A stretch of 64,000 nucleotides of DNA, from positions 124,001 through 188,000 of the forward strand of contig JAVBXP010000016.1 of NCBI GenBank assembly GCA_030824495.1, written 5' to 3'. Every line of letters starts with the position of its first letter. The stretch's first letter is position 1. The notes under the pieces are model-generated. The model made no database searches. It was not told the DNA's origin and saw nothing but the letters and a program-made list of their open reading frames with translations. Position numbers and translations under genes: made by a program. This document shows, one piece after another, positions 46,006 to 54,998 of this stretch. The DNA is from a bacterium. GTDB taxonomy: Bacteria > Pseudomonadota > Alphaproteobacteria > Caulobacterales > Caulobacteraceae.

Positions 46006-46654
46006 GGACCGCCAACCGATCGCTGACCGTAGCCCAGACTTGGGCCTCGACCTGCTCGATGGAGGCGGAGGCGTCGATCAGGGCGCAGCGGTTTGGCTCG
46101 GCCTTGGCGATGGCGAGAAACGCGCCGCGCAGCCGTTCATGGAAGACCACGCCCTTTGACTCAAACCGGGTCTCGGCGTGACCGGCGGCGTTCGCAAAGC
46201 TCTCGGCGCGCGCCAGCCCGACATCGACGGGCAGGTCGAACACAAGGGTCAGGTCCGGCCGCACCTCTGCCAGGACATGGGCTTCGAGCGCCGAGATCAA
46301 GGCCGTCGCCACACCGCCCGCCCCGCCCTGATAGGCGCGCGTAGAATCGGCGAACCGGTCGCAGATCACCCAGGCGCCGCGCGCCAGGGCCGGCTGGATG
46401 GTCCGCTCGATATGATCGCGTCGCGCGCCGTACATCAGCAGCGTCTCGGTGACCGGGCTCCAGCGGTCGGCCTCGCCCTTCAGGACAAGATTGCGGATCG
46501 CCTCGGCGCCGGGAGAGCCCCCCGGCTCGCGGGTCTGGACGACATCCAGGCCCTCGCCCTGCAGGCGCGCGACTAGGAGGCGAACCTGGGTGGATTTCCC
46601 AGCGCCTTCTCCGCCTTCAAAGGTGATGAACCGCCCGCGCGTCACGCCGGCCAA
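45998..46654 (-). CDS. tmk: thymidylate kinase
   Basis: A 218-residue kinase: P-loop RFITFEGGEGAGKSTQVRLL, QTREPGGSPGAE (DR/TREPGG motif), DRFADSTRAYQGGAGGV (lid and substrate site). It phosphorylates dTMP to dTDP. It overlaps holB by eight bases and lies 40 bp after rlpA on the same strand. All motifs are present. Confidence 0.95.
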   Translation of the reverse strand: MAGVTRGRFITFEGGEGAGKSTQVRLLVARLQGEGLDVVQTREPGGSPGAEAIRNLVLKGEADRWSPVTETLLMYGARRDHIERTIQPALARGAWVICDRFADSTRAYQGGAGGVATALISALEAHVLAEVRPDLTLVFDLPVDVGLARAESFANAAGHAETRFESKGVVFHERLRGAFLAIAKAEPNRCALIDASASIEQVEAQVWATVSDRLAVHG

Positions 46655-46694
46655 AATGGCCCGTTCGCCCGGTTTGTCCAGTCGCTATGCGCGC

Positions 46695-47654
46695 TCAGAG
46701 GCCAGGACGTACGACCCGAGCTTCGGCGAAGCCAGACGCCGCCACCCGATCGCGCAGGGCCCAGGCCTCGGCCTCATCCGGCGTGCCTTGGACCATCACG
46801 CGGTACAATGTCACGCCGTCGGCCCGCTGGTAGGGCTCGACCGTCGCGGTCACCCCGCCGCCGAGCTGGTTGACGACGCGCTGAGCGTTCGCCGGATCGG
46901 CAAAGGCCCCTGCCTGAACCCGATAGGCCAGGCCGGTCCCGCTGCTCGGCGCCACAACCGGTGTCGTCGCATTAAGCGGCGGCAAGGCGCTCGAACCAAC
47001 CGCAGGCGGCAATGGGGCGGTGCCTGGCGAAGGGTTCAAGCCGACATAGGGCGTCGGGCCGCTCGGCATCTGGTCGGTCGGCGTGCTGGGCGTATAGCCG
47101 GCATAGCGCAGACCGGCGTCCGGAGCGCCGAGGGGCGCAGGTCCGACGTAGCGCACGCGGACATTCGTGCGTCCTTGTTGCTCGAAGCCAAGCTGTTGGG
47201 CCGCGGCCTGGGAGAGATCGATGAGGCCGCCGTCGTGGAACGGTCCGCGGTCATTCACCCGCACCTGGACCGACTTGCCGTTCTCAAGGTTGGTCACCTC
47301 GACGATGGACGGTAATGGCAAGGTCGTGTGCGCCCCTGACAGCGCATATTTATCGAAAATCTCGCCGTTCGCCGTTGGCTTCAGGTGATGTTCGGCGCCG
47401 TACCACGTCGCCAAGCCTTGCTGATCATACCCCGGCTCTTCCTTGGGCGAGTACCAGACGCCAGCGACCTGATAGGGCGAGCCGACCTTGTACTTGCCGC
47501 CCGCTCCGGTCGGCATCTGGCCCGGGGTTGGCCCGGTCACCGGATGCTTGGCGGCGAATTTCGGTTGTGGCGTGGCGCAGGCGGCCAACGCCGCGCTGCC
47601 GATAAGCACCAAGGCCAGGCTTTGGGCGCGCGCACGCGAACGGTTACGGATCAT
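46695..47654 (-). CDS. rlpA: RlpA septal-ring lipoprotein with SPOR domain
   Basis: A 319-residue lipoprotein (signal ...SLALVLIGSAALAACAT, lipobox LAAC). The double-psi beta-barrel domain (about 75-165) contains GLATWYGAEHHLKPTANGEIFDKYALSGAHTTLP and VRVNDRGPFHDGGLIDLSQAAA with the catalytic Asp/His region of RlpA lytic transglycosylases. A Pro/Ser-rich linker leads to a C-terminal SPOR domain (YRVQAGAFADPANAQRVVNQL) that binds denuded peptidoglycan at the septum. It is a cell-division protein upstream of tmk. Strong call. Confidence 0.93.
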   Translation of the reverse strand: MIRNRSRARAQSLALVLIGSAALAACATPQPKFAAKHPVTGPTPGQMPTGAGGKYKVGSPYQVAGVWYSPKEEPGYDQQGLATWYGAEHHLKPTANGEIFDKYALSGAHTTLPLPSIVEVTNLENGKSVQVRVNDRGPFHDGGLIDLSQAAAQQLGFEQQGRTNVRVRYVGPAPLGAPDAGLRYAGYTPSTPTDQMPSGPTPYVGLNPSPGTAPLPPAVGSSALPPLNATTPVVAPSSGTGLAYRVQAGAFADPANAQRVVNQLGGGVTATVEPYQRADGVTLYRVMVQGTPDEAEAWALRDRVAASGFAEARVVRPGL

Positions 47655-47771
47655 GACCGCAGGTCCTCTAGTCTACGCTCCCCAGCGCCAAAACGTCGGG
47701 AACGATGGTGACCGTAGAACTTTGCGTCAGGGTTAACGGCGGAGCCTTTTTCGTTAAGGCTGTTTGGTGGG

Positions 47772-47800
47772 TTGGAGCCGCCGCCCGGCTCCTGCTATAG
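47772..47800 (+). promoter_or_regulatory. sigma-70-type promoter of the tRNA-Ser gene
   Basis: TTGGAG (47772-47777) and CTATAG (47795-47800) are 17 bp apart and end 11 bp before the mature tRNA start, an ideal position. The spacer contains a perfect 7-bp inverted repeat (GGAGCCG/CGGCTCC at 47774-47792), which may be chance. Confidence 0.6.
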
Positions 47801-47811
47801 GCCCCAAATCC

Positions 47812-47901
47812 GGATGGGTGGCCGAGTGGTTTAAGGCAGCGGTCTTGAAAACCGCCGTAGGTGAGAGCCTACCGTGGGTTCGAATCCCACCCCATCCGCC
47901 A
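47812..47901 (+). tRNA. tRNA-Ser (anticodon TGA)
   Basis: A 90-nt type II tRNA. The acceptor stem GGATGGG/CCCATCC is followed by G and an encoded CCA. The D arm reads GCCGAGTGGTTTAAGGC. The anticodon stem is GCGGT/ACCGC with loop CTTGAAA, anticodon TGA at 47846-47848. The long variable arm (GTAGGTGAGAGCCTACC) is typical of tRNA-Ser. The T loop is TTCGAAT. No repeat of its 3' end was found in the window, so no sign of an integrated element. Confidence 0.97.
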
Positions 47902-47952
47902 AGCACCTTCTTATCGAGACGACCGCCCCCGAATATTCGCGATATGCCGCGC

Positions 47953-48978
47953 TTACGCGGCGGCCGCCGGTTGAGCGCGCCAACGCGCCGGATTGGCCAA
48001 CAGTTCACGTAGCGCGGCCACTATGGCTGCGATCGGCTCCTCCCACATGCTGGGCGATGGGGCGTCGTTGTGCAGCACGTTCATGCAGGCATTGGCCTCG
48101 AACACCAGCAAGCCGCCGTCCGGGCGAAGCGAGCAATCGATGCCGAAGTAGTCCAGGCTCAGGGCTTCGGCCACAGCTTTCACCGACGAGCGGATAGCCG
48201 GTTCAGTTTGCTGGGCGAACGCGGCCAGCGCGGCCCGTTCCTCTGCCTCGGTGTTTTGCGTACGCCGCGAGGCGTGCAGCAACCAGCTTTCGCCTATGAT
48301 CACGTGCCGCAGGAATATTTGATCGCCAACCACCACGACCCGGTGCTTGCGATAGAGCCCATCGGCATCGGCGAAGTCGACGAACTCGGTGACATAGACC
48401 GGGCTATTCCCGAACCGGATCTCCGCTGTCCTTAGCTCCTCAGGGCGATCGACCTTGATCATGTTGTCGCCGCCGTGCGCGCCCACGGGCCGGATCAGGA
48501 GTGGGAAGTTGAGGCCCTCGAGCGCTATCGCCCTGCCCAGCCCCTCCGGATCGGGCGCTGGCGTCCGGATTGTCCGCGGCATGCGGACCCCCTCCACACT
48601 AGAGAGACTCTTCGCAACTTCATCGCGTCCGGTGCGCAGGACCGCAGCCGGGGCGTTGAACGCCGGCTTGCCGAGCTGCCGGACGATGAGGTCGGCCTTG
48701 CGCAAGGCGGGCTCATATATGTCCGCGTCCGCCAGATAGTTGATGACCGGCAGCCGCCGCATCGGTAGCGGCCTCAGCCCGCGCCGCGGGCCAAGCCATA
48801 GCTGCCGGGCGCGCGACAGCAACTCTGGAACGTACGGGAGAAAACTCGCGGTGCCGCTCAGAACGAAGCGGGGCGGATCGAAGCCATCCTGCACGTCGAT
48901 CCGGCAGTGACGGTTGAAGGGCGCGCCGCGGATTAAAATCACCTCGTCCGGCGCGTTAAGCTGGGAATCGGAACTCAT
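47953..48978 (-). CDS. ATP-grasp protein of unknown substrate
   Basis: A 341-residue protein from MSSDSQLNAPDEV. The ATP-grasp half (about 120-310) shows LNFPLLIRPVGAHGGDNMIKV (ATP-binding Lys/Arg site region and glycine-rich loop), PVYVTEFVDFADADG and the metal site DYFGIDCSLRPDGGLLVFEANACMN. Such enzymes ligate a carboxylate to an amine or thiol with ATP. The combination resembles proteins elsewhere fused to TPR domains. No substrate can be assigned. It is divergent from an amidohydrolase gene, with a 203-bp gap. Confidence 0.8.
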   Translation of the reverse strand: MSSDSQLNAPDEVILIRGAPFNRHCRIDVQDGFDPPRFVLSGTASFLPYVPELLSRARQLWLGPRRGLRPLPMRRLPVINYLADADIYEPALRKADLIVRQLGKPAFNAPAAVLRTGRDEVAKSLSSVEGVRMPRTIRTPAPDPEGLGRAIALEGLNFPLLIRPVGAHGGDNMIKVDRPEELRTAEIRFGNSPVYVTEFVDFADADGLYRKHRVVVVGDQIFLRHVIIGESWLLHASRRTQNTEAEERAALAAFAQQTEPAIRSSVKAVAEALSLDYFGIDCSLRPDGGLLVFEANACMNVLHNDAPSPSMWEEPIAAIVAALRELLANPARWRAQPAAAA

Positions 48979-49181
48979 CGGGGTCTTTCGCACACGGCTC
49001 CACTTTCTGGCGCGCGAAACCCAACCACACCGAGAAAAACTTCCGGCGCGCGTGGTGGAGCGACAAGCTTGCCGCCGCGTCACACTTTTCGAACATTCGG
49101 GATGGAGCCATAGTGGCCTCTGCCGGATACGCAGGTGCGGACTGAATGACGCCTGCGACGGCTCCAAGCGAGGGCGGAAGC

Positions 49182-50918
49182 ATGCACGATCTGGTCATCC
49201 GTAATGGGCGCGTGGTGGACGGCGCCGAGACCCCGGTCTTCACGGCCGACATCGCCGTGGATGGCGGCAAGATCACGGCGGTCGGCAGGATCGACCAGCC
49301 CGGCCGGCGCGAGATCGATGCGGCGGGCCTGATTGTCACGCCGGGCTGGGTGGATATCCATACCCATTACGATGGCCAGGTGACTTGGGATCCCTATCTA
49401 GCTCCGTCCAGTTGGCACGGCGTGACGACCGTGGTGATGGGCAATTGCGGCGTCGGTTTTGCACCGGTCCGCCCCGATCGCCACGAGTGGCTGATCGAAT
49501 TGATGGAGGGTGTTGAGGATATCCCCGGCGCTGCGCTCTCCGAGGGCATCAAGTGGACCTGGGAGAGTTTCCCCGAATACCTCGACAGCCTGGACGGCCA
49601 GCCGCGTGTCCTGGACGTCGCGACCCAAGTCCCGCATGGCGCGGTGCGCGCCTATGTGATGGGCGAACGCGGGGCGCGCAACGAGCCGGCCACCGCCGAG
49701 GACATCGCCGAGATGTCGCGCATTGTCGGCGAGGGCGTGACCGCCGGCGCGCTCGGCTTTTCCACCTCCCGGACCATGTTGCACCTCGCCAAGGACGGCG
49801 AGCCGGTGCCGGGGACCTTCGCAGCCGAGGATGAGTTGCTGGGTATCGGGCGGGCCATCGGTGCGGCGGGCCATGGCGTTTTCGAAATGGCCTCAGACAT
49901 GGCGCCGGCTGAAGACGAGTTCCAATGGATGAAAGCCATGTCGGCGGAGACCGGCGTGCCGGTCACCTACGGCCTGCTGCAGTCGCCGACCAAGGCCGAC
50001 AACTGGAAGCGAATGCTGGCCCTGACGGAGGAGGCGCGCGCTGAAGGCGCCCAGATCACCGCCCAGATCGCCTGCCGGCCCACCGGCATGGTGCTTGGCT
50101 GGCAGAGCACCGTGCATCCGTTCATCGGCCGCGACAGCTATCGCAAGCTGGCCGCCCTGCCCTTCGCCGAACGCATCGTGCATCTGCGCGATCCAGAGGT
50201 GCGCGCGCGTATCCTGAGCGAGCCGTCGAAGCCGATGGGCGCTATCGGCATGATCCTGACCCAGGGCTTTGACCGGATGTTCCGGCTCGAGCACGACGGC
50301 GGGCTCGATTACGAGCCGCGCGCCGAGGATTCGATCGCCGCCTTGGCCGCCGCCACCGGCCGGCAGCCCGACGCCATCGTCTACGACATGCTCATGGAAA
50401 AGGATGGCGCCGGCTACATCTACCTGCCGCTGTTGAACTATGCGGAGTTCAACTTCGACCACATCCACGAGATGATGAACCACCTGAATACGGTGCTCAG
50501 TCTCTCGGACGGCGGCGCCCACTGCGGGGTCATCTGTGACGCCAGCTTCCCGACCTACATGCTCACCCACTGGAGCCGCGACCGCGCGCGTGGACCACGC
50601 CTGTCGCTGGAAAAGGTGGTGTCGATGCAGACCCGCGACACCGCCCGCCTCTATGGGCTGCATGATCGCGGCGTCATCGCTCCTGGCATGAAGGCGGACT
50701 TCAACCTGATCGACTACGACAAGTTGGCGATCATGGCGCCGGAAATGGCCTTCGACCTGCCGGCCCAAGGGCGGCGTCTGATCCAGCGTGCGCAGGGCTA
50801 CGCCGCCACGATCGTGAGCGGCGTGGTGACCTTCGAGGCGGGGGAAGCCACCGGGGAGATGCCCGGCAAACTGATCCGCGGACCCCAGCAGGCCAATCTG
50901 GCGATCGCCGCCGAATAG
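49182..50918 (+). CDS. N-acyl-D-amino-acid deacylase-type amidohydrolase
   Basis: A 578-residue protein from [14 protein letters not shown]. The metal motif is [42 protein letters not shown] is the D-aminoacylase family signature, with GNCG conserved. Later ligands are in [21 protein letters not shown] (Asp). The end is [11 protein letters not shown]...[22 protein letters not shown], also family-typical. It hydrolyses N-acyl groups from D-amino acids or similar. Start set at the ATG with GAGGGCGGAAG upstream. Family firm, substrate open. Confidence 0.88.
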   Translation: MHDLVIRNGRVVDGAETPVFTADIAVDGGKITAVGRIDQPGRREIDAAGLIVTPGWVDIHTHYDGQVTWDPYLAPSSWHGVTTVVMGNCGVGFAPVRPDRHEWLIELMEGVEDIPGAALSEGIKWTWESFPEYLDSLDGQPRVLDVATQVPHGAVRAYVMGERGARNEPATAEDIAEMSRIVGEGVTAGALGFSTSRTMLHLAKDGEPVPGTFAAEDELLGIGRAIGAAGHGVFEMASDMAPAEDEFQWMKAMSAETGVPVTYGLLQSPTKADNWKRMLALTEEARAEGAQITAQIACRPTGMVLGWQSTVHPFIGRDSYRKLAALPFAERIVHLRDPEVRARILSEPSKPMGAIGMILTQGFDRMFRLEHDGGLDYEPRAEDSIAALAAATGRQPDAIVYDMLMEKDGAGYIYLPLLNYAEFNFDHIHEMMNHLNTVLSLSDGGAHCGVICDASFPTYMLTHWSRDRARGPRLSLEKVVSMQTRDTARLYGLHDRGVIAPGMKADFNLIDYDKLAIMAPEMAFDLPAQGRRLIQRAQGYAATIVSGVVTFEAGEATGEMPGKLIRGPQQANLAIAAE

Positions 50919-50986
50919 CGTCCCGTCACGACAAGGGCGCCGTCGCGTCAAAGCGACGGTTGACCCCGCGGCTTAATGTTTCTAAT

Positions 50987-51004
50987 TTTCAGGAATTCCT
51001 GAAA
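50987..51004. promoter_or_regulatory. perfect 18-bp palindrome: probable operator of the bd-oxidase regulator
   Basis: TTTCAGGAATTCCTGAAA is a perfect palindrome 10 bp before the ATG of the GbsR-type regulator and in front of cydAB. It would allow autoregulation by blocking transcription or translation start. A similar half TTTCTAATTTTC precedes it and GTTCACGAAAA follows. Confidence 0.65.
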
Positions 51005-51014
51005 GTTCACGAAA

Positions 51015-51599
51015 ATGAATTTACCGCCTCTCACCCAATCCTTTGTCCTCCACTTCGGGGAGATGGGCAGCCGATGGGGAATCAGCCGGACCGTGGGGCA
51101 GATCTACGCGCTGCTGTTCCTGGCCGAGGAGCCGCTGAATGCCGACGACATCACCGAGAAGCTCGGCTTCTCGCGCTCGAACGTCAGCATGGGGCTGAAG
51201 GAGCTTTCCTCCTGGCGACTGGTGAAGCTTCAGCACAAGCCCGGCGACCGCCGCGAGTACTTTTCCACACCGGAGGACATCTGGGAGATCGTCCGCATCC
51301 TGGCCGAGGAGCGCCGGAAGCGGGAAATCGACCCCACGCTATCGATGCTGCGACAGGCGTTGGTCGAGACGCCGGCCACCCCGGGCGAACGACATGCCCA
51401 GGATCGTATGGCCGAGATGCACGGCCTTATCGAGCTGATCACCCGCTGGTCCGTCGACATCCAGAAGCTTGAAACCGAAACCCTGATTCAACTGTTGGAG
51501 GTAGGCTCCAAGGTCCAGAAGGTGTTCGAAATGAAAGATCGCCTGAAGGTCGTCGCCGGGGGCAAGTCACGCCGACGGACCAGAACCGAGGGGCAGTGA
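51015..51599 (+). CDS. GbsR/MarR-type transcriptional regulator
   Basis: A 194-residue GbsR-family protein. LTQSFVLHFGEMGSRWGISRTVGQIYALLFLAEEPLNADDITEKLGFSRSNVSMGLKEL is the diagnostic N-terminal and HTH region (1-70). The wing has KPGDRREYFSTPEDIWEI. A C-terminal helical region serves dimerisation, and the tail is basic. It is followed by cydA with one base between, so it is the first gene of the oxidase operon. The likely signal is respiratory (redox, inhibition or oxygen), but this is inferred. Confidence 0.88.
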   Translation: MNLPPLTQSFVLHFGEMGSRWGISRTVGQIYALLFLAEEPLNADDITEKLGFSRSNVSMGLKELSSWRLVKLQHKPGDRREYFSTPEDIWEIVRILAEERRKREIDPTLSMLRQALVETPATPGERHAQDRMAEMHGLIELITRWSVDIQKLETETLIQLLEVGSKVQKVFEMKDRLKVVAGGKSRRRTRTEGQ

Positions 51600-51600
51600 G

Positions 51601-53022
51601 ATGTTCGATGACATCAGCGCCCTGACACTCGCGCGCGCCCAGTTCGCCTTCACCGTCTCATTCCACTTCATTTTCCCGGCCTTCTCCATTGGCCTGGCCA
51701 GCTACCTCGCCGTTCTGGAAGCCCTGTGGCTGCGGACGAAGAACGAGGTCTATCTCAACCTCTTCAAATACTGGCTGAAGATCTTCGCTCTAGCGTTCGC
51801 CATGGGCGTCGTCTCGGGCATCACCATGTCCTACCAGTTCGGCACCAACTGGTCGGTGTTCTCCGACAAGGCCGGACCGATCATCGGCCCGCTGATGGCC
51901 TACGAGGTCATGACCGCCTTCTTCCTGGAGGCTGGGTTCCTGGGCGTCATGCTGTTCGGCATGAACCGCGTTGGCCCTAAACTGCACTTCATGGCGACAT
52001 TGGCGGTCGCGGTCGGAACCTTCATCTCGGCGTTCTGGATCCTGTCCGCCAACAGTTGGATGCAGACGCCGCGGGGCTTCACCATGAACGACGCGGGCCA
52101 ATTTGTGCCCGCTGACTGGCTGGCGATCATCTTCAACCCGTCGTTCCCCTACCGCTTGGTCCATACGGTGCTCGGCGCGTATCTGACGACCGCGCTGGTC
52201 GTCGGCGCGGTCGGGGCCTGGCACCTGCTAAAGGACAAGACTAACGCCGGCGCGCGGGTGATGTTCAACATGGCCATGGGCCTGGTCGCGGTCGCTGCGC
52301 CGATCCAGATCTTCGCCGGCGACATGCACGGCCTCAATACGCTGGAGCACCAACCTGCCAAGGTCATGGCGATGGAAGGCCACTTTGAGAGCCACCCGGA
52401 CGGCGCGCCGCTGATCCTGTTCGGCATTCCCGATCAGAAAGCCGGCGAGGTCCGCGCGCAGATCGCCATCCCCAAGGCCTCTTCCCTCATCCTCAAGCAC
52501 GACCTCGACGCGCCGTTGGCGGGTCTCGACACCGTGCCGCGGGAGGACTGGCCGCCGGTGCCGATCGTTTTCTGGTCATTCCGCATCATGGTCGGCCTCG
52601 GCATGCTGATGCTCGGCCTGGGAGCCTTCAGCGTTCTGGCGCGGGTTCGGCGCAGTCTCTACGACTGGCCGCTGCTACATCGCTTCGCCCTGGTGATGGG
52701 CCCTGCCGGCTTCGTCGCCGTCCTGGCCGGCTGGGTGACGACCGAGGTCGGGCGCCAGCCTTTCACGGTCTATGGTCTGCTCCGAACGGCCCATTCGGCC
52801 GCGCCCCTGGACGCTCCTGCGGTCGCCGCCTCCCTGCTCGCTTTCGTCATCGTCTACTTCGTCGTTTTCTCGGCGGGCACCGGCTACATCCTCAAGCTGA
52901 TGAGCCACGCGCCCCACCCCGGTGAGCCGGGGCTGGAGGAATCGCCCGGTCAGCCGGTCCGGACCGCCGGCATCACGCCAGCCCCTGGCATCCACCACGC
53001 CGCCGAGGGAGACGCGTCATGA
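51601..53022 (+). CDS. cydA: cytochrome bd-type quinol oxidase subunit I (CIO-like)
   Basis: A 473-residue inner-membrane protein with nine membrane segments. LTLARAQFAFTVSFHFIFPAFSIGL has the haem b595 His. VHTVLGAYLTTALVVG has the His of b558, and FWSFRIMVGLGMLMLG the b558 Met. GRQPFTVYGLLRTAHSA is the conserved segment after the Q-loop. The Q-loop is short, as in cyanide-insensitive oxidases (CioA). It oxidises quinol with O2 at high affinity without pumping protons. It lies in regulator-cydA-cydB-DUF2474 order, and overlaps cydB by four bases. Confidence 0.95.
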   Translation: MFDDISALTLARAQFAFTVSFHFIFPAFSIGLASYLAVLEALWLRTKNEVYLNLFKYWLKIFALAFAMGVVSGITMSYQFGTNWSVFSDKAGPIIGPLMAYEVMTAFFLEAGFLGVMLFGMNRVGPKLHFMATLAVAVGTFISAFWILSANSWMQTPRGFTMNDAGQFVPADWLAIIFNPSFPYRLVHTVLGAYLTTALVVGAVGAWHLLKDKTNAGARVMFNMAMGLVAVAAPIQIFAGDMHGLNTLEHQPAKVMAMEGHFESHPDGAPLILFGIPDQKAGEVRAQIAIPKASSLILKHDLDAPLAGLDTVPREDWPPVPIVFWSFRIMVGLGMLMLGLGAFSVLARVRRSLYDWPLLHRFALVMGPAGFVAVLAGWVTTEVGRQPFTVYGLLRTAHSAAPLDAPAVAASLLAFVIVYFVVFSAGTGYILKLMSHAPHPGEPGLEESPGQPVRTAGITPAPGIHHAAEGDAS

Positions 53023-54026
53023 GCCCTGCCCTGGATCTCCCGACTGTCTGGGCGTTCATCATCGCCTTTGCGGTGTTCGCCTATGTGGTGATGGACGGGT
53101 TCGACCTCGGGATCGGCATTCTGTTCCCGACCTTCAAGCCCGGCCGCGAACGTGACTCGGCCATGAACTCCGTCGCGCCCGTCTGGGACGGCAACGAGAC
53201 CTGGCTGGTGCTGGGCGGCGGCGGCTTGATGGCGGCGTTTCCGCTCGCCTACGCCATCATCCTGCCGGCGCTCTACGCCCCGATCATCGTCATGCTGCTG
53301 GCCCTGATTTTCCGAGGCGTAGCCTTCGAGTTCCGTTGGCGCGACCCGGCGCATCGCGCGTTCTGGGACGTTGCGTTCACTGGCGGATCGATCATCGGCA
53401 CCCTGGCTCAGGGCGTGACCTTGGGCGCCTTGCTCCAGGGCATCACTGTCGAGGGACGCCAGTATGCCGGCGGGTGGTGGGACTGGCTGACGCCCTTCAG
53501 CCTGCTCACCGGCGTCAGCTTGGTGGTCGGCTACGCCTTCCTGGGCGCGACCTGGTTGGTCATGAAGACAGAGGGTGACGTTCAGGCCCACGTCCGGCGC
53601 ATGGCTGGGTGGCTCGGCGCGGGGACCATCGGCCTGATCGGCGTGGTCAGCGCCGTGACGCCCTTCCTAAAGGGCGCCTATTACGAGAACTGGTTCGCGT
53701 GGCCCAACGTCCTGCTGACCGCGCAGGTCCCCTTGCTGGTGCTGGTCGGTACGGTGCTGTTCTTCCGGAGCCTGATGCGGGGCCATGAGTACTGGCCGTT
53801 CCTGCTGGCGCTGGGCCTATTCGGCCTCAGCTTTGTCGGCCTGGGGATCAGCATGTTCCCCTATGTGGTGCCCGGCGCCGTCACCATCTGGCAGGCGGCC
53901 GCCCCGGACTCGAGCTTGATCTTCATGCTGGTGGGGGCGGTCGTGCTGGTGCCGATCATCCTGACCTATACCGGCTACGCCTACTGGGTGTTTCGCGGCA
54001 AGGTCGGCCACGAGGGCTATCACTGA
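53019..54026 (+). CDS. cydB: cytochrome bd-type quinol oxidase subunit II
   Basis: A 335-residue protein with about eight membrane segments and the subunit II start LPTVWAFIIAFAVFAYVVMDGFDLGIGILFP. Other markers are SVAPVWDGNETWLVLGGGGLMAAFP and FRGVAFEFRW. It pairs with CydA. Its ATG overlaps the cydA stop, and its stop overlaps the start of the small DUF2474 gene, so all are translated together. Length and motifs are typical. Confidence 0.95.
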   Translation: MSPALDLPTVWAFIIAFAVFAYVVMDGFDLGIGILFPTFKPGRERDSAMNSVAPVWDGNETWLVLGGGGLMAAFPLAYAIILPALYAPIIVMLLALIFRGVAFEFRWRDPAHRAFWDVAFTGGSIIGTLAQGVTLGALLQGITVEGRQYAGGWWDWLTPFSLLTGVSLVVGYAFLGATWLVMKTEGDVQAHVRRMAGWLGAGTIGLIGVVSAVTPFLKGAYYENWFAWPNVLLTAQVPLLVLVGTVLFFRSLMRGHEYWPFLLALGLFGLSFVGLGISMFPYVVPGAVTIWQAAAPDSSLIFMLVGAVVLVPIILTYTGYAYWVFRGKVGHEGYH

Positions 54027-54142
54027 TGACGGCCCGTCCTCCGCAACTGTGGCGCCGATTATTGTGGTTCGCCGGGCTGTGGCTCGGCGGCGTCCTGACG
54101 GTCGGCGCGATCAGCATGATGATCCGAACCTGGCTGCTCTGA
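54026..54142 (+). CDS. DUF2474 small membrane protein (bd-oxidase accessory subunit)
   Basis: A 38-residue protein starting at the ATG that shares its A with the cydB stop (TGATG). It has one membrane segment (LLWFAGLWLGGVLTVGAISMMI) with the aromatic WFAGLW and a C-terminal RTWLL. This fits DUF2474, the tiny protein encoded after cio-type cydB, with a role like CydX in stabilising the oxidase. Its length is below normal gene-calling limits, yet position, overlap and sequence agree. Confidence 0.85.
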   Translation: MTARPPQLWRRLLWFAGLWLGGVLTVGAISMMIRTWLL

Positions 54143-54157
54143 CGCCGCCAATACCGA

Positions 54158-54535
54158 TCACGCCTCGATGGAGATGACCTTCACAGCGCGCAATCGGCCA
54201 TCGACGTCCGTCCAACGGAAGATCGCGCCCTCCATCAAGCCGATCAAAGCCGCGCCTAGCGGCGACAACAACGAGACGTCGCCGGCCGCTTGGTCTGCGT
54301 CCGCCGGGTGCGAAAGACGAACTCGGCTTTCCTGTTTGGTCCGCAGGTCCAGATAGGTCAGCGACGATCCGGGACGCACGAAGGGATCCTTCCCGCCATG
54401 GGATAGAACGCAGAGGCGATCGAACTCCTCGGCGAACAGGGTCGCACCGGGGGCGTTGGTCCCTGCGGTTCGGGCAAGGACCTTCAGCTTGGGGACGTCA
54501 TCGGCGAGCGCGTAGACGGGTGGGCGTGTGAACAT
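54158..54535 (-). CDS. Rnk/GreA-C-like protein (first copy)
   Basis: A 125-residue protein with GGAGG six bases before the ATG. The second half reads YLDLRTKQESRVRLSHPADADQAAGDVSLLSPLGAALIGLMEGAIFRW, the FKBP-like C-terminal domain of GreA/GreB and Rnk (SPLGAALIGL signature). The first half is a short helical part instead of the Gre coiled coil. Rnk-type proteins bind RNA polymerase and affect nucleotide metabolism. It is convergent with the oxidase operon, and 19 bp after the Nudix gene on the same strand. A close paralogue is at 54995-55381. Confidence 0.83.
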   Translation of the reverse strand: MFTRPPVYALADDVPKLKVLARTAGTNAPGATLFAEEFDRLCVLSHGGKDPFVRPGSSLTYLDLRTKQESRVRLSHPADADQAAGDVSLLSPLGAALIGLMEGAIFRWTDVDGRLRAVKVISIEA

Positions 54536-54554
54536 GACTATCCTCCTATAGCCG

Positions 54555-54998
54555 TCAGAACTCGACGGGCGGTTTGAAGCTCGACAGCAGAGCGGCCAAC
54601 TCAGGTTCTTGAACCAACCGGGCGGCCTGCTTGGGCGCGCACCAACGCAAGACCCGCTGGCCCTTCTCCGGCCAGGTCTTGGCTAGTCCCGAGACGCGCA
54701 GGGCGAACACCCCGACCCGGCAGGTCGCGGCGACACCATCCTTGCCCGTCTGTTCGTAGCGATAGGCGCCAATCTCCTTGAGACCGACGACGTCGCCCTG
54801 AACGCCTGCTTCCTCGAAGGCCTCGCGCCGGGCGGTTTCGCCGTTCGTCGCATCGGCCCTATCAGGCCAGCCTTTCGGCAAGACCCAGCGGCCGGTTCCC
54901 CGCGACGTGATCAGCAGAACGCGAGCGTCACCGTCTACGCCGATCGTGAACGGCAAGGCGGCGAACTGGCGCGAGCGTGTGGGCTCGGCGCCGCTCAC
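54555..54998 (-). CDS. Nudix hydrolase (DIPP-like)
   Basis: A 147-residue protein with a GTG start that overlaps the upstream stop (GTGA). WVLPKGWPDRADATNGETARREAFEEAGVQGDV is the Nudix box in the one-longer form of diphosphoinositol-polyphosphate/diadenosine hydrolases. It contains REAFEEAGV. The protein cleaves nucleoside diphosphates linked to X, or polyphosphates. It is sandwiched between two Rnk-like genes in one operon, suggesting a nucleotide-linked stress role. Substrate not predictable. Confidence 0.87.
   Translation of the reverse strand: MSGAEPTRSRQFAALPFTIGVDGDARVLLITSRGTGRWVLPKGWPDRADATNGETARREAFEEAGVQGDVVGLKEIGAYRYEQTGKDGVAATCRVGVFALRVSGLAKTWPEKGQRVLRWCAPKQAARLVQEPELAALLSSFKPPVEF

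Noticed and set aside
47812-47901. tRNA-Ser as an attachment site of an integrated element
   Set aside because: No integrase gene and no second copy of the tRNA 3' end in the window; genes on both sides are housekeeping-type.
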